A DNA stretch of 64,000 nt from the NCBI RefSeq assembly GCF_013280595.1, contig NZ_JAAATY010000034.1, forward strand, positions 1-64,000, given 5' to 3'. The translations under genes and the position numbers were made by a program. The DNA comes from Kibdelosporangium persicum (GTDB lineage Bacteria > Actinomycetota > Actinomycetes > Mycobacteriales > Pseudonocardiaceae). Below the pieces are notes generated by a model. It searched no databases. It saw nothing but the letters and a program-made list of their open reading frames with translations, and was not told where the DNA came from. Shown here piece after piece: positions 51,038 through 58,265 of the stretch (the stretch's first letter is position 1; each line of letters opens with the position of its first letter).

Positions 51038-52014
51038 CGGCCTCGCCCCGTATCGCACTGGTCGGCTCCGGCCGGATGGGCTCGCTGCACGCCCGTGTGC
51101 TGGCTCAGTCGCCCCGCGCGGACTTCGTCCGGCTGATCGAGAAGAACGAGGAGACCGGTCGCGCGGTCGCCGAGAAGTGGGACGTCGAATGGGTCCCCGA
51201 GCTGGACTCGCTCGACGGCATCGACGCGGTCGTGATCGCCGCGGCGACCGAGGCGCACTACGACATCGCCAAGCGCGTGATGGAGCTCGGCAAGCCGCTG
51301 CTGGTGGAGAAGCCGCTCACGCCGACCTTCGCCCAGTCGGAGGAACTGGTGAAGGAGTCCGAAACGCGCGGTTTGCCGCTCGTGTGCGGTTTCCTCGAGC
51401 GCTTCAACCCGGCGGTGATGACGGCGCGCCAGTTCGTCAGCGACATCGCCCAGATCCACGCGGTCCGGCACTCGCCGTTCGTGCCCCGGATCAAGACGGG
51501 CGTGGCGACGGACCTGCTGATCCACGACGTCGACCTGGCGATCCGCTTCCTCGGCGAGGTGCCCAGCGCGGTGAAGGGCTCGTTCGGCTACTTCCACCAG
51601 GAGTCCCGCCAGAACAACTCCGAGGACAGCGCGGACGCCACGATGTCGTTCCCGAACGGCGCGCTGGCGACCATCTCGGCGAGCCGCATCAGCCAGCGCA
51701 AGGTCCGCCAGCTGCACGTGCTGGAGATCGACCGCCTGACGGAGATCGACCTCCTCCGCCGCGACATCACGGTCTACCGCCACGTCGAGCACGAACCGGC
51801 CCGTGACGGCGTCGGCTACAAGCAGCAGACGATCATCGAGATCCCGACCCTGATGCCCGGCGGCGAGCCGCTGGCGGCGCAGCTGGACCACTTCCTGAAC
51901 CTGCTGGAGGCGGGAGCGGGAGCGGCCGACGTGATCAAGGAGCGGGAGGCGATCCTCCCCGCCCACCTGGCGATCGAGCAGGCCTCTCTGTCGGCCACCA
52001 ACGGCCACCACTGA
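51034..52014 (+). CDS. Gfo/Idh/MocA-family sugar dehydrogenase
   Basis: A 326-residue NAD(P)-dependent dehydrogenase: RIALVGSGRMGSLHARVLAQ, VVIAAATEAHYDIAKRVMEL, GKPLLVEKPLT (catalytic Lys), VCGFLERFNPAV, DLLIHDVDLAIRFLGE and SFPNGALATISASRISQRKV. In GnnA/WbpB pathways such enzymes oxidise C3 of a UDP-HexNAc, and the partner aminotransferase then installs the 3-amine. ATG overlaps the aminotransferase stop by four bases. A strong terminator follows. UDP-sugar specificity is inferred from this pairing and from the LpxA-like gene nearby. Confidence 0.9.
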   Translation: MTASPRIALVGSGRMGSLHARVLAQSPRADFVRLIEKNEETGRAVAEKWDVEWVPELDSLDGIDAVVIAAATEAHYDIAKRVMELGKPLLVEKPLTPTFAQSEELVKESETRGLPLVCGFLERFNPAVMTARQFVSDIAQIHAVRHSPFVPRIKTGVATDLLIHDVDLAIRFLGEVPSAVKGSFGYFHQESRQNNSEDSADATMSFPNGALATISASRISQRKVRQLHVLEIDRLTEIDLLRRDITVYRHVEHEPARDGVGYKQQTIIEIPTLMPGGEPLAAQLDHFLNLLEAGAGAADVIKEREAILPAHLAIEQASLSATNGHH

Positions 52015-52025
52015 GAGTCCACCTC

Positions 52026-52058
52026 AAGGCGCCCGGGACGCGAAGTCCCGGGCGCCTT
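52026..52058 (+). terminator. terminator after the aminotransferase-dehydrogenase operon
   Basis: A 14-bp perfect stem (52026-52039 with 52045-52058; arm core GGCGCCCGGGAC) closed by a GCGAA loop lies 12 bases after the dehydrogenase stop. It is followed by TCGCCT rather than a U run. Confidence 0.85.
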
Positions 52059-52461
52059 CGCCTACCCAGAGGTCCCATCATTCCGCCGTGCGCAAGCAGA
52101 TGAGGGCACCCCGACACCGACCAGCACAGGTGGCGAAAAGCGGCAAGTGGCGAGATCCTTGTGCCACCCCTTGGCGGCCTGCCCGTCGGCGAAACACCTT
52201 TGGAAACCCAGCAACCTGAAGGACCGCACCACACCCCAAGCACAAACAACAGGCCCCCACCCGTCCCTGGGGGGCGACCCCGGACCCAGTCTACCGGGAA
52301 AAGGGCAGGTCAGAAGGGTTACCGGCCAGTTGTGGACAACTGGATTCGCGAACGGACCGTTCGTACGGCCGGGGCCAGAGGTCATCCCGGGGAACGGGGT
52401 CCCGGCTTGTTCGGTACTGTGCGTGTCGCCCTCAACCGAGCAGTTCGTCAGGGAGTTCACG
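52059..52461. other. glycosyltransferase upstream region with palindrome
   Basis: About 400 bases with no convincing gene. It contains the palindrome CGAACGG-A-CCGTTCG at 52349-52363, which shares 14 of its 15 bases with the core of the palindrome at 23767-23793, and a GC-rich GGGGGGCGACCCCGGACC tract. The glycosyltransferase promoter is probably within the last 100 bases. Confidence 0.5.
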
Positions 52462-53211
52462 ATGGCCACCGACCACCCGGTGTCACTCACCTACATCGTC
52501 CCCGCACACAACAGCACCGCCACGATCGAGGGCACCCTGAAGGAGCTGCGTGACCGGCTCGCGGGGACGAACTCCGAGGTTCTCGTGGTGGAGAACGGCT
52601 CGACCGACGGCACGCTGGACATGCTGCACAAGATCGAGGCCAACTGGCAGACCGACGGCGTCGAGCTGCGGGTGCTGACCAGCAAGAAGGGCCTGGGCAA
52701 CGCGCTGCGCCACGGCGTGGCGGAGAGCCGCGGGGCGCGGGTCTTCTTCGGCGCGGACGACCTGCCGTTCGGGTTCGACGACCTGGACAAGGCCGACAAG
52801 ATCGACCACCACCAGCACAAGATGGTGATCGGCTCGAAGGCCCACCCGGAGTCCGAGGTCGGCCGCGGTGTCCTGCGTGCCGTTCTCACCTGGGGTTTCC
52901 TCACATTGCGCTTCATCGTTCTCGGAATGCGCACGCGCGACCCGCAGGGCACGTTCGCCATCGACGGCGACTGGGTGCGTTCGGTCGGGCCGCGGCTGAC
53001 CGAAGAGGGCTTCCTGCTCACCACCGAGCTGACCTACTTGGCCGAACGCAGCGGCATCAAGACCATCGAGGTCCCCGTCCGCCTGCGTGAGTCGCACGGG
53101 GCGCACGGCAGCCGTATCCGGATCAGCGACGTGTGGAAGATGGGCCTCGGTCTGGTGACGGTCCGGATGCGGCACCGTAAGGGCGCTCGTCCGGTCGCCA
53201 GCGTCGCCTAG
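52462..53211 (+). CDS. family 2 glycosyltransferase (polyprenyl-phosphate type)
   Basis: A 249-residue GT2 enzyme resembling dolichol/polyprenol-phosphate sugar synthases without membrane helices of its own. It has VSLTYIVPAHNSTATIEGTL, EVLVVENGSTDGTLDMLHKI, LTSKKGLGNALRHGVAESRG, VFFGADDLPFGFDDLDKADK (metal-binding Asp pair) and DPQGTFAIDGDWVRSVGPRL. It may attach the sugar made by the neighbouring enzymes to a lipid carrier. Its stop and the next start share one base (TAGTG), linking it to the L-2-hydroxyglutarate oxidase gene. Confidence 0.85.
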   Translation: MATDHPVSLTYIVPAHNSTATIEGTLKELRDRLAGTNSEVLVVENGSTDGTLDMLHKIEANWQTDGVELRVLTSKKGLGNALRHGVAESRGARVFFGADDLPFGFDDLDKADKIDHHQHKMVIGSKAHPESEVGRGVLRAVLTWGFLTLRFIVLGMRTRDPQGTFAIDGDWVRSVGPRLTEEGFLLTTELTYLAERSGIKTIEVPVRLRESHGAHGSRIRISDVWKMGLGLVTVRMRHRKGARPVASVA

Positions 53212-54401
53212 TGGCGCGCCACGTAGTCGTCATCGGGGGCGGGATCGTCGGGCTGGCGGTCGCGCGCGAGCTGACCACGCGCGGCAACCGGGTCACGGTC
53301 CTGGAGAAGGAAAACCGTTGGGCGGCCCATCAAACGGGCCACAACAGCAACGTCGTGCACGCCGGGCTGTACTACAAGCCCGGCTCGTTCAAGGCCCGGA
53401 TGTCGGTGGCGGGCAACAAGTCCGTCATCGCGTTCGCCCGTGATCACGGTGTCGGCGTCGAGGTGTGCGGCAAACTCGTGGTCGCCACGTCCGAGGACGA
53501 ACTGCCCGCACTGTACACATTGGAATCACGGGCCAAGGCCAACGGTGTTCCGGCGGATCTGATCTCGCCCGCCGAGGCGCGCGAGTACGAGCCCGAAGTG
53601 TCCTGTGTCGCCGCGCTTCGTGTGCACAGCACGGCGATCATCGACTTCCCCGGTGTCTGCGAGGCCTTGGTCAAGCAGCTCGCCTGCGCGGACCTCCGAC
53701 TGTCCACTCCGGCCCTGGGCATCCGCCCCGGCCGGAACGGCGGCGTGGAGATCGCCACGGGCCAGGAGGTTCTGCGTGCCGACGCGTTGGTGAACTGCGC
53801 CGGGCTGCACAGCGATCGGGTCGCCCGGTTGGCGGGTTTGACGCCACGGGCGCGGATCGTGCCGTTCCGGGGCGAGTACTACGAGCTCAAGCCGGAGCGA
53901 CGGCACCTCGTCCGCGGGTTGATCTACCCGGTGCCTGATGCCGCGTTGCCGTTCCTCGGTGTGCATCTGACGCGGATGCTCGACGGCAGTGTGCACGCCG
54001 GACCGAATGCCGTGCTTGCGTTGCGGCGCGAAGGATACCGCTGGCGTGACGTGTCCGTCGGTGACCTGCTCGACACTGCGCGGTTCGCTGGTTCCTGGCG
54101 GCTGGCAAGGAAATTCGGTCGCACCGGTGTCGACGAAGTGTTGCGGTCGTTGTCGCGCAAGCGTTTCGCCGCGAGCCTCGCGCGGCTCGTCCCCGCGGTG
54201 CAGGCCGAGGATCTGGTCCGCTGCACGGCAGGTGTCCGTGCGCAGGCCTTGTTGCCGGACGGGTCGTTGGTGGACGACTTCCTCATCGAGACCGCGCCAC
54301 ACCAGGTGCACGTGCTCAACGCGCCGTCACCCGCCGCGACGAGCGCCTTGGAGATCGCGCGCTACGTGGCCGACCAGGTGGTCCCCCGGGCCAAGGGTTA
54401 A
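53211..54401 (+). CDS. lhgO: L-2-hydroxyglutarate oxidase
   Basis: A 396-residue FAD-dependent DAO-family oxidase that converts L-2-hydroxyglutarate to 2-oxoglutarate. It has HVVVIGGGIVGLAVARELTT, EKENRWAAHQTGHNSNVVHA, GLYYKPGSFKARMSVAGNKS, CGKLVVATSEDELPALYTLE, HSTAIIDFPGV, NCAGLHSDRVARLAGL and PFRGEYYELKPERRHLV, the usual LhgO landmarks. The GTG start overlaps the previous stop by one base. Whether it serves general metabolite repair or the neighbouring sugar pathway is not shown. The 3' end overlaps the convergent metallopeptidase gene by four bases. Confidence 0.92.
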   Translation: MARHVVVIGGGIVGLAVARELTTRGNRVTVLEKENRWAAHQTGHNSNVVHAGLYYKPGSFKARMSVAGNKSVIAFARDHGVGVEVCGKLVVATSEDELPALYTLESRAKANGVPADLISPAEAREYEPEVSCVAALRVHSTAIIDFPGVCEALVKQLACADLRLSTPALGIRPGRNGGVEIATGQEVLRADALVNCAGLHSDRVARLAGLTPRARIVPFRGEYYELKPERRHLVRGLIYPVPDAALPFLGVHLTRMLDGSVHAGPNAVLALRREGYRWRDVSVGDLLDTARFAGSWRLARKFGRTGVDEVLRSLSRKRFAASLARLVPAVQAEDLVRCTAGVRAQALLPDGSLVDDFLIETAPHQVHVLNAPSPAATSALEIARYVADQVVPRAKG

Positions 54402-54742
54402 CCCCAGCCGAGTTCGTGCAGGCGGTGGTCGTCGATGCCGAAGTGGTGGGCGATCTCGTGGACCACGGTCACAGCCACCTCCTCGACCACGTCGTCCTCC
54501 GTCTCGCAGATCTCCAGGATCGGCTGGCGGTAGATGCTGATCCGGTCCGGCAGGACGCCGCCGTAGCTGGAGGTCCGCTCGGTCAGCGCGATCCCGTGGT
54601 ACAGGCCGAGGATCGACGGCGCCTCTTCGTTGTACTCCTCCACCAGCACCACGACGTTGTCCATGGCCCTGGCGAACTCGCGGGGCACCAGGTCCAACGC
54701 GTCGCTGACGAGTTCCTCGAACCTTGCCCGTGACATCTCCAC
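54398..54742 (-). CDS. small zincin-like metallopeptidase family protein
   Basis: A 114-residue minimal metalloprotease-like protein. It begins MEMSRARFEELVSDALDLVP and has REFARAMDNVVVLVEEYNEE, SILGLYHGIALTER, DRISIYRQPILEICETEDDV and the zinc site VTVVHEIAHHFGIDDHRLHE, an extended HExxHxxGxxD pattern. The family is widespread in actinobacteria, cytosolic and of unknown substrate. GTG 54742 is preferred; ATG 54736 is too close to the GGTGGAG to use it as a ribosome site. It follows the septum-formation gene by 10 bases. Confidence 0.88.
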   Translation of the reverse strand: MEMSRARFEELVSDALDLVPREFARAMDNVVVLVEEYNEEAPSILGLYHGIALTERTSSYGGVLPDRISIYRQPILEICETEDDVVEEVAVTVVHEIAHHFGIDDHRLHELGWG

Positions 54743-54752
54743 CGGCACCAGG

Positions 54753-55754
54753 TCACCCGCCGGGCGTGGAGGTCGGGGTGGTGCTGCCGCTCGGCGGCGG
54801 GGTGGCGGGCTGGCCGGTCTGGCCCGCGCCCTTGACGCTGCCGCTGATCGGCGCGAGGCCGGAGTTGTCCTTGAGGGGCGCGCCGACCTTGCAGACCGCA
54901 CGGTGCGAGCCCGCGTCCCAGCTTTCCTGCTTGCGCGTGTCCCAGGTCAGCGAGAGACCCTGGGCGGCCAGGTCCAGGTTGCCGGAGTACTCCGCGGCCA
55001 GCTTCGGGCACTGGTCGAGCATCGCGGTCTGCTGCTGCTCCTCGGAGGGGAACGTGCCGTCGGTGAACGTCTGCGACAGGTCGATCACGCCGACGATCTC
55101 GTACGCGTGCTCCTTCTCGCAGGGCACCGGGTCGCCGACGTTCTTCTCGACCAGCGCCAGGCAGGTGCCCACGTCGTAGATGTCGGACTGGTCCTGGTTC
55201 TTGGCCGAGCCGGTGGTCGCCACCAGCGTCTTGCCGGACGGCGTGGCGCGCTGCAGGCCGCAGCGGAGCTTCCGGTCGCCGTCCCGCCACTGTTCGTCGC
55301 TCGGCTTCAGCGCGCCGACGCTGTACTTGCCGAACGGGTCGAGCTTGCCGCCGAGATACCCGGCCGCGCCGGTGGTGCACTTCTGCTTGGCGATGTCACG
55401 CCACACCTCTTCACTCGGTGACGGCGCGCTGTCGTTGTACTCACCCGAGATGTCGACGTCGCCGGTCACCTCGAAAAGGTGGGGCTGATCACATCCGACC
55501 GGCTTCATGTCCGAGCCGTCCGGCTTCCAGGTCAGGCAGCTGCCCGCGGGCGCCTCGAACGCGGCGGCCAGGTTGGCGGCCGCGTCGTCGTCGGTCGCGG
55601 TCGACCTGCCGCCGCCACCGCCACCGGCGACCGGCCAGGAGAAAACCATGCTCAGGGTCAGGACCAGCAGCGCACCGACGAACGCACCGGCCATGACCAG
55701 GCGTGTGCTCAAGGTCGGGCCGCCGGAGCGAAACCGTTGGGCGTTCGTGGACAT
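54753..55754 (-). CDS. septum formation family membrane-anchored protein
   Basis: A 333-residue protein with one N-terminal membrane helix (VMAGAFVGALLVLTLSMVFS), a Gly-rich linker and two copies of the septum-formation domain outside the cell. Each copy has paired cysteines and a conserved histidine: GSCLTWKPDGSDMKPVGCDQ with PHLFEVTG, and GTCLALVEKNVGDPVPCEKE with HAYEIVG. The C-terminal 40 residues are Thr/Pro/Ser-rich. Family members affect septation in mycobacteria and relatives; the molecular role is unknown. It is first of a two-gene unit with the small metallopeptidase. Confidence 0.85.
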   Translation of the reverse strand: MSTNAQRFRSGGPTLSTRLVMAGAFVGALLVLTLSMVFSWPVAGGGGGGRSTATDDDAAANLAAAFEAPAGSCLTWKPDGSDMKPVGCDQPHLFEVTGDVDISGEYNDSAPSPSEEVWRDIAKQKCTTGAAGYLGGKLDPFGKYSVGALKPSDEQWRDGDRKLRCGLQRATPSGKTLVATTGSAKNQDQSDIYDVGTCLALVEKNVGDPVPCEKEHAYEIVGVIDLSQTFTDGTFPSEEQQQTAMLDQCPKLAAEYSGNLDLAAQGLSLTWDTRKQESWDAGSHRAVCKVGAPLKDNSGLAPISGSVKGAGQTGQPATPPPSGSTTPTSTPGG

Positions 55755-55877
55755 CTACTCCATCATGCCGTACCTGACCGGGTGGGCGGATGTGTGTTGC
55801 GATCAGGACACTCCTCGCCACGCCCGTCCCCACGTATGAGGTCGGCGAATGTACTGTCCGCGAGTGGGAGGGCCCGG

Positions 55878-56501
55878 ATGACAGACAACAGGGACGACAA
55901 CGTCGAGCCCAGCCGTGAGCAGCCACAGCCGCAGCCACCGGCTGAGCCCAGGCGTGGCGCGATGCGCTTCCAGGACGCGGAGACGACCACCCCGCGGGAA
56001 CCGACGCTGGCCGAGAAGAGGGCTATGCGTAGGGCGCGTGACGAAGAGAAAGAGCAGCAGCGGGCACTCGTCGCGGAGGCCGAACGCAAGTCCCTGCGCC
56101 GCCGTCGCGTGATGATCGGTGCCGGTGTGACCGTCGGCATCGTCGCGACGGTCGCCGTTTGGTACGCGGCCGCGACACCCGACGAGGTCACCGCGTACTG
56201 CGTGGACGAGAGCAACACAGTGTCGTCGGACGACAACATCTGCTCGGAGGAGTACGTACGCAGCCACGGCGGCTACCACGCGGGTGGCTTTTGGTTCATC
56301 CCGATCGGCAACGGTCAGTACCGCAGCTATCACTACAACTACGGCGGCACGGTGACCGGCACCGGCCCCAACCGTCGCGTGTCCGGCGGGTCCACCGCCG
56401 CGCCCGGCAGCGGCACGACCGTCAAGAGCGGTACGTCCGGCAAGACAATCCAGCGCGGTGGCTTCGGTGTGAGCAGCGGCGGCAAGAGCGGAGGCAGCTG
56501 A
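55878..56501 (+). CDS. YgiB/DUF1190-like membrane-anchored protein
   Basis: A 207-residue protein. It has a charged cytosolic head (about 1-75) ending in RKSLRRRRV, one membrane helix (MIGAGVTVGIVATVAVWYAA), then an external region with two cysteines (AYCVDESNTVSSDDNICSEE), an aromatic-Gly stretch YHAGGFWFIPIGNGQYRSYH and a Gly/Ser-rich tail containing TIQRGGFGVSSGG. The RGGFG tail and partnership with a YgiC-like ligase are typical of the YgiB/DUF1190 family. GGGAGGG precedes the ATG by six bases. The next gene starts one base after its stop. Confidence 0.7.
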   Translation: MTDNRDDNVEPSREQPQPQPPAEPRRGAMRFQDAETTTPREPTLAEKRAMRRARDEEKEQQRALVAEAERKSLRRRRVMIGAGVTVGIVATVAVWYAAATPDEVTAYCVDESNTVSSDDNICSEEYVRSHGGYHAGGFWFIPIGNGQYRSYHYNYGGTVTGTGPNRRVSGGSTAAPGSGTTVKSGTSGKTIQRGGFGVSSGGKSGGS

Positions 56502-56502
56502 G

Positions 56503-57669
56503 TTGCACCGGGAGTCCTCGCAACCCCGGCGGGACTGGCAGAGCAAGATCGCGGAACAGGGTCTGGTGTTCGGCACGCCTGCCCGCGACGAAGCCGGTAA
56601 CCGGCGTCCCTACTGGGACGAGTCCGTGCACTACGTGTTCGACATCGACGAGATCCTCTCGATCGAGGCCGACGTCGAACTGCTGCACTCGATGTGCCTC
56701 GAAGCCGTGGACACGGTCGTGACCACCGAGCGGTACAAGGACTTCGGCATCCCCGAATGGACCTGGCCGCACATCGCCGAGTCGTGGCGGCGGCACGACC
56801 CGCACGTCTACGGCCGGTTCGACCTGCGCTACGACGGGTCGGGCCCGGCGAAACTGCTGGAGTACAACGCCGACACACCGACCTCCCTGCTGGAGGCCGC
56901 GGTCGTGCAGTGGTTCTGGAAGACCGACGTCTTCCCGGACGACGACCAGTGGAACTCCATCCACGAGAAGCTGGTCGAGCGCTGGCGTGAGATCGGCGAC
57001 AAGCTCCCGTCGACCGAGGTGCACTTCACCTGGTCGACCGCGGACCCGACCGGCGAGGACCACGTCACCACGGCGTACCTGCAGGAGACCGCGGCCGAAG
57101 GCGGGCTGGACACGGTCGGCCTGGCGATCGAGGAGATCGGCTGGCACTCGCTGCTCAAGCGGTTCGTCGACCTCGAAGAGGCACCGATGAACGCCATCGT
57201 CAAGCTCTACCCCTGGGAGTGGGTGGTCGACGAGGAGTTCGGCAGGCGCGCGGTGGAGAGCCTGCCGCAGACGCTGTGGATCGAGCCGCTGTGGAAGATG
57301 CTGCTGTCCAACAAGGCGCTGCTGGCGATCCTCTGGGAGATGTACCCGGGGCACCCGAACCTGCTGCCCGCCTTCCTGGACCAGCCGGGCCTGCTCACCG
57401 AGTACGTGCGCAAACCGCGGCTGGGGCGGGAAGGCTCGAACATCCAGATCGTGGCTCCGGGCTACGAGACCCAGACCGGGGGCGTCTACGGCCAGGAAGG
57501 CTTCGTCTACCAGGCGTTCGACCCGCTGCCGGAGTTCGACGGCTACCGGCCCGCGCTGGGGGCGTGGATCGTCGGCGACTCGGCCGCCGGACTGGGCATC
57601 CGCGAGACAGCGGGCCTGGTCACCGACGATGGTGCGGCGTTTGTCCCCCATCGCATCCCGGAATCGTGA
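56503..57669 (+). CDS. glutathionylspermidine synthase-like ATP-grasp ligase (YgiC/YjfC type)
   Basis: A 388-residue ATP-grasp enzyme equivalent to the synthetase half of glutathionylspermidine synthase. It has PYWDESVHYVFDIDEILSIE, YGRFDLRYDGSGPAKLLEYN, ADTPTSLLEAAVVQWFWKTD, KLYPWEWVVDEEFGRRAVES, LLSNKALLAILWEMYPGHPN, RKPRLGREGSNIQIV and a final PALGAWIVGDSAAGLGIRE. There is no amidase domain, and actinobacteria do not make glutathione, so the amide formed is unknown. TTG start with GGAGG eight bases upstream. It lies between the YgiB-like and DUF350 genes. Confidence 0.88.
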   Translation: MHRESSQPRRDWQSKIAEQGLVFGTPARDEAGNRRPYWDESVHYVFDIDEILSIEADVELLHSMCLEAVDTVVTTERYKDFGIPEWTWPHIAESWRRHDPHVYGRFDLRYDGSGPAKLLEYNADTPTSLLEAAVVQWFWKTDVFPDDDQWNSIHEKLVERWREIGDKLPSTEVHFTWSTADPTGEDHVTTAYLQETAAEGGLDTVGLAIEEIGWHSLLKRFVDLEEAPMNAIVKLYPWEWVVDEEFGRRAVESLPQTLWIEPLWKMLLSNKALLAILWEMYPGHPNLLPAFLDQPGLLTEYVRKPRLGREGSNIQIVAPGYETQTGGVYGQEGFVYQAFDPLPEFDGYRPALGAWIVGDSAAGLGIRETAGLVTDDGAAFVPHRIPES

Positions 57670-57711
57670 TAATCCACCAACCCGACATGTCCATTTAGGC
57701 CGGAGGGACCC

Positions 57712-58173
57712 GTGCAGCACACCACCCAGATCCTTGCGCTCGACCCTGACTTCGGAGCGCAACTCGGCCGGGGCATCGGCGCGATCGCGCTGTACGCGAT
57801 CGTCGGCCTCGCGCTGATCCTGGCGGGCTTCTACGCCATCGACTGGACCACGCCGGGCAAGCTGACCGACCTGGTCCGCACCGGCAGGCCGAACGCGGTC
57901 CTGATCACCTCGGCCGGCCTGGTCAGCATGGCCTTCATCATCGTGCTGGCGATCACCTCGTCGGCCAGTGACCTCACCGCCGGCCTGATCACGTCGCTGG
58001 TCTACGGCCTGCTCGGCATCATCGTGCAGGTCGCGGCCGTGCGAATCCTGGAGTGGGCGACGCGGATCGACATCGGCGAGGTCATCCAGGCCGAAAGGTT
58101 CACCCCGGCCAGCGTCGTGGTCGCGTCCGCGCACGTGGCCCTCGGTCTCGTCGTGGCCGTCGCCATCAGCTGA
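57712..58173 (+). CDS. DUF350 membrane protein (YjfL-like)
   Basis: A 153-residue protein with four membrane helices: IGAIALYAIVGLALILAGFY, ITSAGLVSMAFIIVLAITSS, LITSLVYGLLGIIVQVAAVR and ASVVVASAHVALGLVVAVAI. DUF350 proteins contain two repeats of a two-helix unit and occur with YgiC-like ligases and YgiB-like proteins in enterobacterial yjf/ygi operons. Its role is unknown, possibly envelope polyamine or ion homeostasis. GGAGGGA lies a few bases before the GTG. A strong terminator ends the three-gene unit. Confidence 0.85.
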   Translation: MQHTTQILALDPDFGAQLGRGIGAIALYAIVGLALILAGFYAIDWTTPGKLTDLVRTGRPNAVLITSAGLVSMAFIIVLAITSSASDLTAGLITSLVYGLLGIIVQVAAVRILEWATRIDIGEVIQAERFTPASVVVASAHVALGLVVAVAIS

Positions 58174-58183
58174 CCCCCTTGTC

Positions 58184-58214
58184 GAACCCCTGCGGGCGGC
58201 GCCCGCAGGGGTTC
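58184..58214 (+). terminator. terminator after the YgiB-YgiC-DUF350 operon
   Basis: GAACCCCTGCGGGC (58184-58197) pairs perfectly with GCCCGCAGGGGTTC (58201-58214), a 14-bp stem closed by a three-base GGC loop, ten bases after the DUF350 stop. Confidence 0.85.
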
Positions 58215-58228
58215 GCTGCGGTTTCCGG

Positions 58229-58258
58229 TTGACTCTCAAGCCGCTTGAGCCCTCAGAG
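58229..58258 (+). promoter_or_regulatory. MerR-type promoter with palindromic operator
   Basis: TTGACT (58229-58234) looks like a -35 box. The palindrome CTCAAGC-CGCTTGAG (58234-58248) fills the spacer, and CAGAGT (58253-58258) is a weak -10. Operators lying between stretched -35 and -10 boxes are typical for MerR regulators. A start site about eight bases on coincides with the GTG of the regulator gene, so its mRNA may be leaderless. Confidence 0.5.
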
Positions 58259-58265
58259 TGGAGCT

